Shown in pieces: positions 39,774 through 54,100 of a stretch of DNA of 64,000 bases; within the stretch, counting starts at the first letter, position 1, and each line of letters opens with the position of its first letter. Under the pieces are notes generated by a model that was not told the DNA's origin, did not search any database, and was given only the letters and a program-made list of their open reading frames with translations. Origin of the DNA: Paraescarpia echinospica (taxonomy: Eukaryota; Annelida; Polychaeta; Sabellida; Siboglinidae); NCBI GenBank assembly GCA_020002185.1, contig CM034531.1, positions 45,646,574 through 45,710,573 of the forward strand, read 5' to 3'. The translations under genes were made by a program, and so were the position numbers.

Positions 39774-42700
39774 TCAGAAGAGTCTCTTGAACTCATTCAG
39801 GATGAAGTCAACGATCTGATTCTGTAAGACGAGTGTCATTGTAATGTTCTCTGCAGGTTGCTCAGGAGACAGTAGAGTCGGGCCAAACACGATGGCGACG
39901 TTCTGTATTTGCATACGATTCTCCTGCGAGCAATCGATGACTCTGTGATGGAAAAACAAACACATCTGGTGTTAGCACAGGAATACTGAGAAGTGTAGGT
40001 GTAATACAGCGATGCAGTTTGTGGTTTTGCAATAAATGTTAACAACACTGGGAGATGGCATGAAGAATGAAGAGTTGTGGAAGGTACTGCCAACACACAT
40101 CTATCGAATTGTACTTATCAAATAATAATGCAAAGTTTCCAAGGTGAAAAATGAAAGGTGTTACCAAGTGACATTTATAGAATTGCACTTTATAATAGAG
40201 TAAAGATTCCAAGCTGAAATAAAATAAATAAAGATTCCAAGCTGAAATAAAATAAATAAAGTTTCCAAACTGAAAAAAAGGAGTTCTCCTGGTTTGTTCT
40301 GAATGAAATAGGAAGATCGCGGTACAAATTGGTGATGAAAATGGTTGAACCATGCCTGTTTACGTGGCAATGATCTAACTTCCAGAATACCAAAAAAGCA
40401 AAGACAAAAAATCCACTTTGCAGAGCAGTTTGATTTAATAATAGACCTTGTGGAGTTGGAAAAAAGACAAACAAATGTTCCTCCAATTTAAGAAAAAACG
40501 GGAATCTCCATGAGATCTGAATAACTTTTCTCTAAACGCTGAAGATCTACTGTCAAACTGGGAGACTTTGAACCTCGGATATCACAATGTAACATAAGAA
40601 AATGAGAATAAGAGCATGAAGCAATGACCAGGGGTGATCACACATGAAATGCTAGGGGAATGCTGCGGTGTAGCGGCTAGAGCTTCGGACTCTCAGTCAT
40701 GAGATTTCGGATTCGAATTCTCTTGCTGCGGTTTCGAACCTTGGGCAAGTTCTTGCATACCAATAGTTTTCGTGCATTAATTGTATTTGACTGAATGCTT
40801 TCCAGAGATGTTGAAACAGTGTTCAAATGATCAAGTCTATTGAAGTGTAAAGTGCTTTGAACAGTCCTAAGTATAGGGCACCACGTTATATAAAAACTTA
40901 CCTTTTCATGACAAAGGTATATCGACAATGGATACTTAATATCAACACACTTGGCAAACATGCCGGCAGTTAAACAGCATTGTTTCTCATAAGTACCACT
41001 CCAGCATCATTACATTTCTCTTAATTACAGATGGTTTGTAAAGCAATGACAAAACACAACCCACCTAAGAAGATGCTCGAAGAGGGTTCGCATTGTTTCC
41101 TTGTTGGCAGGGGGCAGCACTTTGATGAGGTCCCGGAACATTTGTGCCTTCATCGACTTGTTTTGTGTTTCTGTAAATGCAATACATCATTAGTAGGCTG
41201 GCAAACATAAAACATTAATGACAATTCTTTTATTTGTCATATTTTTGATTAATTTTCAATTTCATAAATTACCATTTATCTTATTTTTAGATTAACAAAA
41301 CACTTCTTTTAGGTCAACAACGGATACACCTACAATAAAGTGGACTCTACCTCTGACCTTGTGACATTTGTTTTATTCCAAAACAACTAATGTCACATTT
41401 TGCTACATTTGCTTAACACAATATACTCTCAAAATTAGTTGAAAACATAAAACTTCAATATGAAGACTGTGTACGGTACATTCAACAACAAGTTAAATAA
41501 AATATATAATAAAATGTTGTATATATCTCAAAACACAAGCTATGCAGCTGCATATCATCTCTGATAAATGAAGCATTTTATATATTATAATTTCTCTCGG
41601 CCGCATAGTTACACTGTGTCAAATATAGTATGTGTCCTGGCGCAATCACACCACCATCAAGGAGCTGTACGGCAGCCTACCACGGCTCTCCACCATCGTG
41701 CAACGGTGTCTACATCTTGCAGGGCATGTGATGCGCCACAACGAAATGGCTAACCAAGTTCTCCTTTGGAACCAGAGGGCCCTCGGAGAAGAGGTCGCCT
41801 GAACATGACCCTTAGAGACACCATTGAGAGGGTCAACGGCCTCAGTGGGACTTGTCTGGCAGCCATAATGACAGACAGAATACTGTAGGAACAGCTCATC
41901 ATGTCACCATATTAAGTGGATAACGTAAGTACATAGAAACGTAGAGACATCTGTATTCTCCATATAGCAGACATCACTTACTGATAGCACTCATGAACTT
42001 GTCAAACATGTTGAAGGGAAACAGTGGATCCTTCAGCTCACGGAAGAACATCTTCAGTGCCCCAGTAAGAACATGAAGGTCAAATTCAGAATTCACAAGG
42101 TCAAAGTCGTGATCTGTCAAAAATACAAATAAATGAACTGTACAACATACACTGCTGATATTCTTTCTAATTCGATTTACACAACAATGTGTATGTCTTG
42201 CAACAAAAATAAATCATCTGCCAAAGGATGGCATTCCTTATCCATGACAGTTTCAGGTCAGTTTCTTATAAAATACAGGTAAATAAACCATCCCTAGCTG
42301 TTGACCGACTAGATACTTATGACTTCATGGTCAATCCATGTACTTTCTATAAAAACAAATGAAGTGTTTTAATGCAAAACATGATCAATATCACAAGGTG
42401 AAATTTCTGAGTGGGCGAAATTTCAGAATCAAAATCTGCAAATATACGTCAGCTCTTGCTACCTGATGCTTTGATTTTTGATTCTGAAGTATTCTAATAT
42501 CATGTACAAGTTTCCATTTACAAGATGAGAACGAAGTGCACAAGTTTTTTCTGCAAATCGTAAAGATTTATATATCATGTTTACCCTGATTCAAATGTTT
42601 TATGCAAGTAAAATGTTAAATTTATTTTTACCACTGTTGCTTGAAACATCTCTTACCCTGGTTGACACAGAACTTGAGCTTCTGTATTTCTGCCAGATTG

Positions 42701-45191
42701 CCGCTCACTCGGTAAATGCCATCATTTTGGAGACCTACGAATAAAACAGTGCACAACAACATGACAACGGAAACATAGTCACGACTCAAGGAAACATGTT
42801 CACAACTCATTTTTAAATGTTCACAACTCACACATACATGGGCATGACTTGGAGAAAATTCTCATGCCACAATGGAACAGGTCTACCACTAAAAGAAACA
42901 TGTTCATAGCTTACATAAACATGTTTACAACTCACGTAAACGTTTTCACAACTAAAATGAGAAATGATGATAACTCATAACTACATGTTCACAACGCACA
43001 TAAATATGTTTGTAACTCACAGAAACATGTTCATAATTCAATGAAACATGTTCACAACTCATAGAAACATGCTTAGAACTCACACAGAAATATGTTCACA
43101 ACTCATTGTCAAATATGAATAAATTTGTTCTACTGTGGATATTATTAAAGACTGATAACAATGCTGCTTGATGGTGAATGCTGAATATGACGGATAATAG
43201 TGCCACATATTATATTGGAAGTGATTAGTTGTTCTTCACATTACAACGGCACATGTTATTTGAAGATGAAGTTCAGTTATCTTGCACTCATGAGTACTCA
43301 GTGAACTCTTTGACCTGTACTCACCCCGATTCTCAATGGCTGCAATGCACCCCGTGACGAACTGGGGAACTGGGCTGTTGTCCAGTATACACAGACTCAT
43401 AAGATGGGAACCAAAAACAGCGTCTGAAACAATCCGGTTTACATTCTTTCAGACTTGTGAACAAATATCACACATGACTGGAAAGATCTACAGACAGAGG
43501 AGTAGATGCCATCTACCAATAAAATGTATATAATGACACTGTAACTGTTACATAGAAACCAGTAACAAACAAATAAATTAATTATAACAATCACGATGGT
43601 GCCATCTGGAGATAATAAACTTTATTCTTTCAGGTAGAAGAGAAAGTCCCTCGACATAAGTAGAGCATATCAAAAATATGCATGTAAATAACCCATTGTA
43701 TTTACTGAACTACATCGCCAATTATTGTTTAGAAGCCAATGGTTCAAGTGAAGGACCACAGAAAGAGGTGCGTGGACCTCGGTGTGTGGGCAAAGATGCA
43801 CGTGCAATGAACCACAGTTAGCATACTAATATATAGATGATTACATATATACAGTTGTTTACTCCAAATTAAGTAGATATTGCCAGACTTGTCTAGCTTT
43901 AAATATATGGATACAGGAAGTTAGAAATGTATCTTTCGAATGAAACACTGCAAGTGGTAGGTTCCTTCTAATGGTAGGAACGAAACACTGCAAGTGGTAG
44001 GTTCCTTCTAATGGTAGGAACGAAACACTGCAAGCAGTAGGTTCCTTCTAATGGTAGGAACGAAACACTGCAAGTGGTAGGTTCCTTGTAATGGTAGGAA
44101 CGAAACACTGCAAGTGGTAGGTTCCTTCTAATGGTAGGAATGAAACACTGCAAGTGGTAGGTTCCTTCTAATGGTAGGAACGAAACACTGCAAGCGGTAG
44201 GTTCCTTCTAATGGTAGGAACGAAACACTGCAAGTGGTAGGTTCCTTCTAATGGTAGGAATGAAACACTGCAAGTGGTAGGTTCCTTCTAATGGTAGGAA
44301 TGAAACACTGCAAGTGGTAGGTTCCTTCTAATGGTAGGAATGAAACACTGCAAGTGGTAGGTTCCTTCTAATGGTAGGAATGAAACACTGCAAGCGGTAG
44401 GTTCCTTCTAATGGTAGGAATGAAACACTGCAAGCGGTAGGTTCCTTCTAATGGTAGGAATGAAACACAGCAAGCGGTAGGTTCCTTCTAATGGTAGGAA
44501 CGAAACACTGCAAGCGGTAGGTTCCTTCTAATGGTAGGAACGAAACACTGCAAGCGGTAGGTTCCTTCTAATGGTAGGAACGAAACACTGCAAGCGGTAG
44601 GTTCCTTCTAATGGTAGGAATGAAACACTGCAAGCGGTAGGTTCCTTCTAATGGTAGGAATGAAACACTGCAAGTGGTAGGTTCCTTCTAATGGTAGGAA
44701 CGAAACACTGCAAGAGGTAGGTTCCTTCTAATGACAGGAACGAAACACTGCAAGCGGTAGGTTCCTTCTAATGGTAGGAACGAAACACTGCAAGTGGTAG
44801 GTTCCTTCTAATGGTAGGAATGAAACACTGCAAGTGGTAGGTTCCTTCTAATGGTAGGAATGAAACATTGCAAGTGGTAGGTTCCTTCTAATGGTAGGAA
44901 TGAAACACTGCAAACGAGTACCATATTTCTGACCGGTGAAACCATAGAAGCAAACACTCAGTGGGATACACCTATGCTGAAAGATTTAAAAAAAAACTAT
45001 TTCTGGGTTGGGGTGTTTAACCTTTGACGTCCCGGGCTCACCTTGTAGGATGCCCTTTGCACGGAGGGTCTCGACGGGTGGCCTTTTCTTGAACCAGTTG
45101 CTCAGCCAGTCTTTGATTCCTCTGGAGTTGTCCGTGTCGTCAGTGAAGGTCAGACTGCCTGTGTTGTTAGTTCGCTCCAGCGTAGCTGTCA
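39774..45191 (-). CDS. RhoGAP gene exons: RhoGAP catalytic domain and stop
   Basis: Exons 45191-45042, 43423-43325, 42734-42657, 42113-41982, 41170-41065 and 39942-39774. They encode the helical pre-domain (KDWLSNWFKKRPP...LRAKGIL), then VFGSHL, GIYRVSGN (arginine finger), LTGALKMFFREL, LIKVLPPANKETMRTL and NRMQIQNVAIVFGPTLL, ending FKRLF-stop (TGA at 39774-39776). All family-critical residues are present, so the domain is predicted active. Confidence 0.94.
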
Positions 45192-48100
45192 CTGCCATAC
45201 ATGATCACAAATTCACTCAGTCATAGTCTTCACCAAGGGACTATTTTCTACTATTTTCTGCATAAATGTTGATAATTTATTGGTAAGATATTTTTATTTA
45301 TTGACTATTTTTATTATTTGTTTCCTTTCTAAAACTGATAAATTTATTGATGTCTAGATAATTGTTTTTAATGACATACACTTGTTCATTAGTTTTATTT
45401 GTTTAATATAACATATTGTTGTGAATTGTATATTTGATTTATGATACAAATCTAAAGCTAGTATATATAACTGTAGCTTCAGAAGTGTATGTGATCATGA
45501 CGGCCCATTACAAATCCTGTTATCAATATGACAAGATCACCATCATGAAACAGAGCACGTAAACAAATATTTCTTAGATTTTCTGACTGACAACTTAAAT
45601 TCTTAATTGTAAGATGTCTGTTCCATTACCAGGAATCGGGGGTGGAGGCTAATTATTAACCATTAATATGAAGTGAAGGCCACCAAACATCAAACTTAGT
45701 CTAGGCAATATTGCCTGTAGTGCATGTTTAGAATCTGAATATTTGATTTACAATATGAACTTTTCACTGGTGCAACTTTCAAATAGGGAACAATGCTACT
45801 GACATGTAAAACTTTGTTTTGACAGCAGTATACCGTAAACATATTTATTCAAGCATTAAGAACAACATACAAATAAATGTTATTAAACGTCGAACGGACA
45901 CCGTAGCTTAAACAACAGAAACAAAACATGAAGGATTTCAGAGCAAAATGCGATAAATATCATTTTTCTCCCAAAACGTCTTTTTAACAGCCCAAAAGTT
46001 TTTTACCACATGTTGAGCTTGTACAGTATTTGAATTACCAGAGGGTGACAAGTCCCTGTTAAATGATGTACTAAAAAGAGTGTTTATTTTCAAAATGCAA
46101 TAAACACCATACATCTTTAAAAAAAGAGAGCAATATATCCATTTCAGCCAAAGAGCACCGGCTGGCCATTCTTCCCGCTAAGTGAAGTGATGGCACCCAC
46201 TCTATGGATATGCGCATTATGACATAAAAGATACGTTGCATTTTAATAACAAAACCATTTAACATCACATATTGTATAACAAATCTGCAAATCACATTTA
46301 AGCCTTTGCTACTGTTCTCTTTGCTTTTTTATATTTCACCTTCACGCACAAGTTTTATTTAAACTTTGGGGATTGCAAATTGTATATTTGATCTAAGGCT
46401 GTAAAAGTGAGGATGTAAGAGTGTACTGGATGATGGCCCATTGAAAATCACGATGTAACACGTCACATGGTCACCATCATTAAATAAAGCTTTCACTACT
46501 GCTAATGACTCACTTCGTTCTTTCGAATGCGCCTTCTTGCGTCCCAATGTTGAAGGGGCCGACTCAGTGCTGGGGGAATGTCGATTTGTGTCACTAGATG
46601 GCAGTGTGTCGACAGATCTCTGACGTAACAGCGTTGTTGGTCTGTCGATACACTTGGTCTGCGTACACAAAGTGTGAACTTATTTTCTATGTATTATACA
46701 TTACATGACCTATCACATGACCTAGTGCCAAGAAACATGACCTGTGAAGCAATCAAAATGAATGCCGGAGAATCTGTCGCATATATTGTTGAAATTCTGG
46801 CTCAAAATGTTTTTCTTAGTGAGAAAACATAGAGCACGGTTATTTATAATGACAATTGTAAGCAAGAAAGGTTTAGCATATGTCATGCCGCCCTCATAAT
46901 GTAATGCTGCACATATGTCATGCCGCCCTCATAATGTAATGCTGCACATATGTCATGCCGCCCTCATAATGTAATGCTGCACATATGTAAATATGTTTGG
47001 TAGGCAAAGCTAGATGGAGGTGATGCACATAATTGTGGCTGTGAATTCCATAAACGTGTATAACAATTACACTGTAGGTACTTTACACTGTAGGTACTTT
47101 ACACTGTAGGTACTTTACACTGTAGGTACTAGGCTGTATTTACTTTAGTTGTGGATTGGTTTTTTATACTTTTGTAAGATACTGTATCTGTCTAATATAT
47201 AACTATAATGTTTTGCAGTGAACTATAGGTTGTACTATACTGAACCCACCATTTTCAACATTCAACTGTTTATTTACACCTGCCTTTATAAACATTGTAA
47301 ATTGTGATGTATTTAATAATAATGGAATTAATACTGTTGGTTGTTCAAGATAAATACTGCTTGTCAAGAAATACATAAAAATAATGCACACGGGTATCAT
47401 TGTTACGCTCGGGGCCCTGAAAAGGGCTAAGTAGACGTACCAGACTTTCAATGTTTCCGCACAATGTTTGGTACCATTCGTGAATTTCATTCGAATCGCA
47501 CTGAAGCAAGTATTCATCCGTGCCACTGTGAGTCTTCAGCTACCAACAATGATGATCAACGTTAAATGTCATCCAAACATGCAATGGATACCAATAGCAA
47601 TAACTGATTTACACAGTAACTAGCGGAGTTACTGCTCGTGATGAAAAGGCAGCTGATTAGTGCTGCACCCTGGAGGATAAACAGTCATCGCTTTGGCAAT
47701 GTATGTGTGCTCTGTAAGATCTCTATAATTAACACTTTTTGTGTATATACAAACTGCAATTACCTGGAAATTATTCAAAATTGCTGCATACTCACGATGA
47801 CTAATTTATATGCATCGTTATTATCTTCACTTTTACATAGACAACAAATGTAATTCTTCTGTTGCAACTTTTGTTTATAGCCTTTTAAAATGTCACTCCC
47901 ACATCCGATGGCATTTTGGAAAACTGTTTGGAAGTTTTGTGGGCTCCTGAGAATGCCTACAAAATTTCAATCCCATATGTGCGAAACTGACAGAGATATG
48001 ATGTCACACAGAAAGAAACATAGACAGCCCACAACTCTGCTTTATAAGAAGGGAAATCCATTAATTTAAAGTGACCCCCATTACCGAATTCATCCTCTCG

Positions 48101-51100
48101 TGGCAGGTATTAGTCTACCCTTGTACGGAATGTATGGAAGTTCACTGAATCAAGAGTACTTTGTTCCGCTTGCTGTCTTGCTGGTCTTGATTATGGGAAC
48201 ACGGCGACACCAAGAACAATTCCAGGAACCTGCGATTAGACCATAACTCCTGACTGCATCCGTTATATAATTATATATTGCTCGTGTCTACTGTTTGAAT
48301 GTTTTGTTTTCAATTTGTACGTTTCATGGCCAAACAACATTTTGAACTTACTAAATGAGGAATAGACAAGGTTGTATTAATCCTTAAAAAAATCCTTAAA
48401 CTTGTAGTAATTTATGGAAGACACCTACCATTAAGACATTCTTCTTGCCATACATGGCCTCGCTTCCAAATTTGATTTCTGCGTCTCGCAAGTCAATCGT
48501 CACCTCGGGCTTGCCCATGGGCTGGTTGGACTTCTGTGGAAGTTTAGGAGTGTCCTATGATTTTCTATATAAACTATTACACAGTCAATTCATTGATAAT
48601 GCATTGGAAATTCATGAAAGAGCCATTTTGTTTTTCAGAAAAAAAACATTCAATGCAGATACACCTATATTTCAATCCTACCCAGTGACTGATTTGGAAA
48701 TACTGGTGTGTTCTGCAAATATAATGCAGCCGCTGTCTTGATAAGGCAGTGATGACAGCATTTGTTCGTTGATATCACATGAAAGATCTATTGCAGTAGT
48801 ACACACAGCACTAACTTGACTACATTACGAACTCATATTTAGCCTTTCTAGGCCAAATACACCTGTGAGCTATTTACCGCAAAGATTACATTTACTGCAG
48901 CTTAGTTAGAGCATTCATACAGATGTTTCAGTCAGACATAAATAACATACTGAACCCATAGGGTAAGTTGTACAGACACTGTCACAAAATGGTAGCCTGC
49001 ACAAGAAGTAAAAAACGACAATGTATTTACTGAAAAATACATCAGGAAATACTCACAGGATTTGCAGCTTTCTGGTCTTTGTAGAAATACAACATCTGTC
49101 CTGTGGTTGCTACGTAACTTTGTGACCAGTTCTTCCTGCAGAACAAAGTTTGATATCAACACTCACCATGAAACAGGCACATGTCTCACGAGGTGATAAT
49201 AACAGCAGCAACTGGTCTTATGTAGACTTGCAGCTAATGCAGCACCCGAATGGGTGTTTGTAGTTTGAGATTTTTGGTTCTAAGTCATCAACATATTTTT
49301 CCATTTCTCTTTGTTGCACTTCTACACCCTCTGACATCGCCATCAGCTTTCAGTGAAGGACAAAATGGGGCGAACGAAAGATGTGAAACAACAGTAAGTG
49401 GTCTCCTATACACACAAAATATATACATTTTCATTGTAAAACATTGTCCAGCTTGTGCAACATCTATGTGTCAGATATTCTACTGTGGAGTGGTATGGCA
49501 AAAGAATTGGTTACACTTAGTGCTTTATAGAGATGTCGAGATGGTGTTCGATTGAAGAGGTCTGCCAGAGAGTACAGTGTAAAGTACTTTGAGTCCTGAG
49601 GACTGTCTATATAAGAACTTACCTTTTTACACTTCTGCTGCGAATTTTTTTTATTTTTGGCCAAGATACATTCTCCAGACATGGTAATGTTTTTAAGAAA
49701 CATGAGTCAACAAAATATAACATTAATGAGTTTTAGCAGAGAATTGTTCCTTTAGAATAAACTTGGTTCAGTAGTGGCTGCCACCTGTTGACAACTGCCA
49801 GAACTGAGGTCTTGCCTTTTCTTTTCAAATGGTCTGGGGTTGGGTGTGCATGCTATTTAGTTGTGTATTATTGGAACAGAGTGCATTAGGGCTTGATTGA
49901 ATCACTGTGGTTCTGTGGCTATTGCGTCTGATAGTGAACTCCAATATTTTACTGTTCAGGGAAAATAAGAAGATTTGTAACAGTTCTTGCTGGTGTGGAT
50001 GGTGTTGAAGGCTTTGCTATTTAGATACTGTTATTGGCATTGGACGGACTGGAGGAGGTTTCCAAACGAAGGTGACCAAAGCTGGCTTTGTGGAATAAGT
50101 TGAGGAGTCTGTTTTGATGTCTGGTTCTTAGTGGTTCTACGTGTAATTTTTTTTAGCATTTCTGACACACAACCAGTTTCCCTGGATGTGCATTCAGTAT
50201 GGGAAAGGTGAGCTGCCCAAGGTTACAGTTGGCCACCAGTAAGATGCCTGGATCATCTGGTGAGACTACATCGTCCATCTGTAGACACCTACTTCAACTT
50301 CTTGTTGTTCTCCATCAACTTCTTCTTGTACAGTGTACCTTTGAGCTCCTTCAGCTGAAACATGTTATCTTCTAAATTGATACAACTAAGATAGTTTGGA
50401 TAACAACTCCATGCTACAGAGAAACTTTTCTTATCAATTTCTGAACATGCCCCCAAAGCAAAGTAAAGTGTTTACCAAGATCACATATCAATTCCTGCTC
50501 CCTACTGAAGTATTCATAGCCCAGAACATATAGTCAAACCTTGCTTTATGGTCACCTTGGTAATAAAGTCACATCGTAATTTAGATCACCCTTATTTCCA
50601 TAACAGTGATGTATAGGAAACAACTTGTTTAGCGAGACTTATTTCAAACAACTCCTGCTAATAAGATTGTCACTATTCAGGCCACTTTCGGCCAGTCACA
50701 AGGGTGACCTCAACAGTATGGTTTTACTGTACTGTAGGACTTACAACTGTCTGATGTAAAAACACAATTTCTGGTCTGGTCTGAGTGAAGGGTTCATCAG
50801 ATTGGATAGTTCCAATCGTTATTCTTTTGACTTATTTTGCAGTCAAATTACCTTTTTTCCGGTAGCAATTTCATTGCAAACTTCATGCTGACGAACACAG
50901 CATAAGTGGCTATGCAAAATCCACCTCTTTCATTATAAATACCATAAAACTGTTCACATTTTTGCAAGTCATCAGATCCAATGAACAAAGTCAGTTCTTT
51001 TGATGGTGTCAACAAAATGCTTTTATAAAACCCTGATAACGACAATATCAAAAGAGGACTTGTTTAATTGTTCATCTAAAACAGATTATACGAACCCTCG

Positions 51101-54100
51101 CAGCAACTGGTCGGCTGCCATTTCCTTCAGTGCTGGGACCTGATGATATCTGACAATGAAAAACAATTAGTAACATTACTCGATGACATGGGTTCGGAGA
51201 ATGATTAGTAACATTACTTGTGGACGGACATGTTCTGAGTTTTAGTTCACTGTTTATCTTATACTATACATGCCTACTGGCCAACTGAAGGTAAAATAAA
51301 ATGTTATTGTGGATATCGTAACTTGGCAGTGTGGTTTGTTTTGGTAACCACATTGTGTCAGTTGATTCCGGTGGTTATATGCTGTGGTATTGACAATTTT
51401 TCGGATCACACAAAGTCTTAAGTTCCATTTTAAGTTTAGGTGGTGGTTTGAACCAATATCAAATACATAATTTTTAGTTTGCATAAACTTATGAGAAATA
51501 CCCTAACTTGTGGTGATTCAGGTGTTATACACCAGTACTTACAGTATATGATACATTGCGATGTCAAACCTGCTGGGACCCACGGAAATACTTCTACTTA
51601 TTCGAAATTCTACTTATCAGGATCTATGTGTTTTGTAGATTGTCATTGGTTAACTTTGCGCAAAGTCTGCGCTTTCACGATCCACACAATAAAATATGCA
51701 CAAAAAACGTAGCGCGAGAAACGCTGATGGGTAAGAGTAACTAAATCCTTTAAAAAATGGGCCAAGTGACCCTGAAGTCCTTTGGACTAATACGTCTATA
51801 TGTGACCCCGGCTGACCAAATGAGTGATAAGTCAGAAAAATTGTAACATTGTTTTTTTTACATCCTTGTAAAGGTTTGGTAGGGTGCTTTACACGGTTTC
51901 AAAAAATATGACTGCTACAAAAATTGGCAAAGTTATGGAGCATTGAACATGGTAGGGATCAAAAAGTGAAAATGAAGAAAACGGCTGTTGAAGTTTTACA
52001 TTATATATGCAAATGGATTGCATGGAAATATTACATGCATGACATTCAAATGTGGCACACAGTATGTAATATGTATGTTATGTTGCAATGATACACTGGA
52101 AGTACAAATGTGCTGCTACAAAGACTTATCAAGTTATGCCAGATTATGTCTTCATGTGTAAAACTAAGAGGACAGATTATCTGAGAGCAAAAGGTAGACT
52201 CACTGTTTGACACAGTTTAAAACCTACAGGCAACTGTCCAGTTTAACAGGGGTCTAGTGGCTTAATACTATCTGTTGACAATTACAGATTAGTCACACTT
52301 TCACCAGCCAGCCACAGTGAGGTGTGACAGATGTTGTGGGAAAAGGGATTAGTTGAACAAAAGGACTGGCAGCATGATAGATCTGCTGCTACAGTAGACC
52401 ATTTAGTTAGTACAGTGGCACTACCACATGAAATGTCTATGCAAAATTAGAGAAAAAGTTACTTAACAGTTTTTGAAAAAATAGACAAAATGTGAAAATT
52501 TACCAGTTTTGGGGTCCTTTTTTGGGGGGTCATTCGGTGCCCTTAGAATGATTCAATCAAATACAGATTCCTTGTGTACAGTGACACTACCACATGAAAT
52601 GTATATGCGAAATTAGAGAAAAAGTTGCTGAATTTTTTTGAAAAAATAGGCAAAATGTTACATTTTTACTAGTTTTGGGTTCCTTGGAGGCCCTAGGGAG
52701 CCCTTAGAATGATATTTCTCATGCATAGTGGCAGTGCCCTAACATATGTCTATGCAAAATTATAGAAAAAGCTGCTGAACGGTTTCTGAGATACAGCAGC
52801 TAACGGCGGACGTCGGACGCAGAGTGATGGCAATAGTCCCTTGGACCTTCGGCCAAAGGACTAAAAATCACTTCATCAATACGACAATAGCATTTTATAT
52901 CTGTACTTATGGATGGAACTTCATTGTTTTGCAGTAGAAATAACAAAAATTCACGTTAAACGAATAAAATATAAGTGTGCGGTGAAATCGAGTCGACTTA
53001 ACCGAAACTTTGACTTAACAGAAGTCGACTTGTGCGGATTATCTTATACTATATGAGATACACAGGCAGCCGAGACCGAGGAGAGTTGATTTAAGTGAAA
53101 ATTTACTTAACTGAGTTCGAGTTATGTGGAGTACTCACCCTTGGAGAACTTGGACCGCTAGCACCATCTGTCTCTGGTCGCGTTTCCCCACTTTCAGACT
53201 CTGCGACTGTAGCAGGATTCTGATAGAGAAACCAACCAATAAGACAGCTTGGACAAAGAGCATAAAAGCTGTGAGGAACATTGAAAGTCACAATAAACCA
53301 AACTGAATTCACTAACTAATTTTCAATTTTTCGTCATTCAAGTATGGGATGATTACATGTAGCAATTCTCCATAACATAAAAACTAATTTTGTGATGCAC
53401 ATTTTCTTCATATAGCTATTTCACAAACTGTTTATTTTCATCAAACATACTAACCAAACAGGAAAGTAATATTGGCACAAACAAGATGGTTGTAGTAGGC
53501 CCGGTGCTAATAGCCATGCTTCCAAGCTTTAATGTGCATGTGAAGTTGTGAACAAATTATTAACCAAAACCCCACAAAATCATAAACAGATAAATGTGTT
53601 AGAAAGCCAGCCACCATGTTAGAAACAAACACACAGCTGATGAGAAGAGTTCACATACAAAACAAGTTGTCAGAGATTACTTCTTGCTTTCACGCAATCG
53701 CTGCTTTCACCAGACATAACAAAATATCATTCTAAACAAAACAACAATCAAAATAACAATGCAGCAAGTTCAGAAAAAGACATCAGGTCTTTTAAACACC
53801 AAACAATTTCAAAGTTTGCATATTTTCATTACCATACATTTTCCCTACCACCCACGATTTGAATATTAAGACTTATTTTACCATAAATTTTGTAACTTCA
53901 TGTTTTGTAATAATAAGTTATATTCTATTCTAAAAGAATAACATTTTACCCCATTCTTATCAGCAGAATCTACTTAATAACCATTACGATAAATGGCAAA
54001 TTTGCAATATCTTCACAAATTTGAACCACATCTTGAATAGATGTATCTTTGTGAACTTGACACATAATTTTGCAGAGCTCTTCAAAAGATTAGCAAATAA

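Noticed and set aside
40668..40745. tRNA gene-like sequence on the plus strand
   Set aside because: The same reasoning: a SINE head with a degraded acceptor stem, followed by the SINE body.
43939..44930. Regular 40-bp repeats resembling a CRISPR array
   Set aside because: Units are contiguous with no unique spacers, the context is a eukaryotic intron, and no cas-like gene is present. It is a minisatellite.
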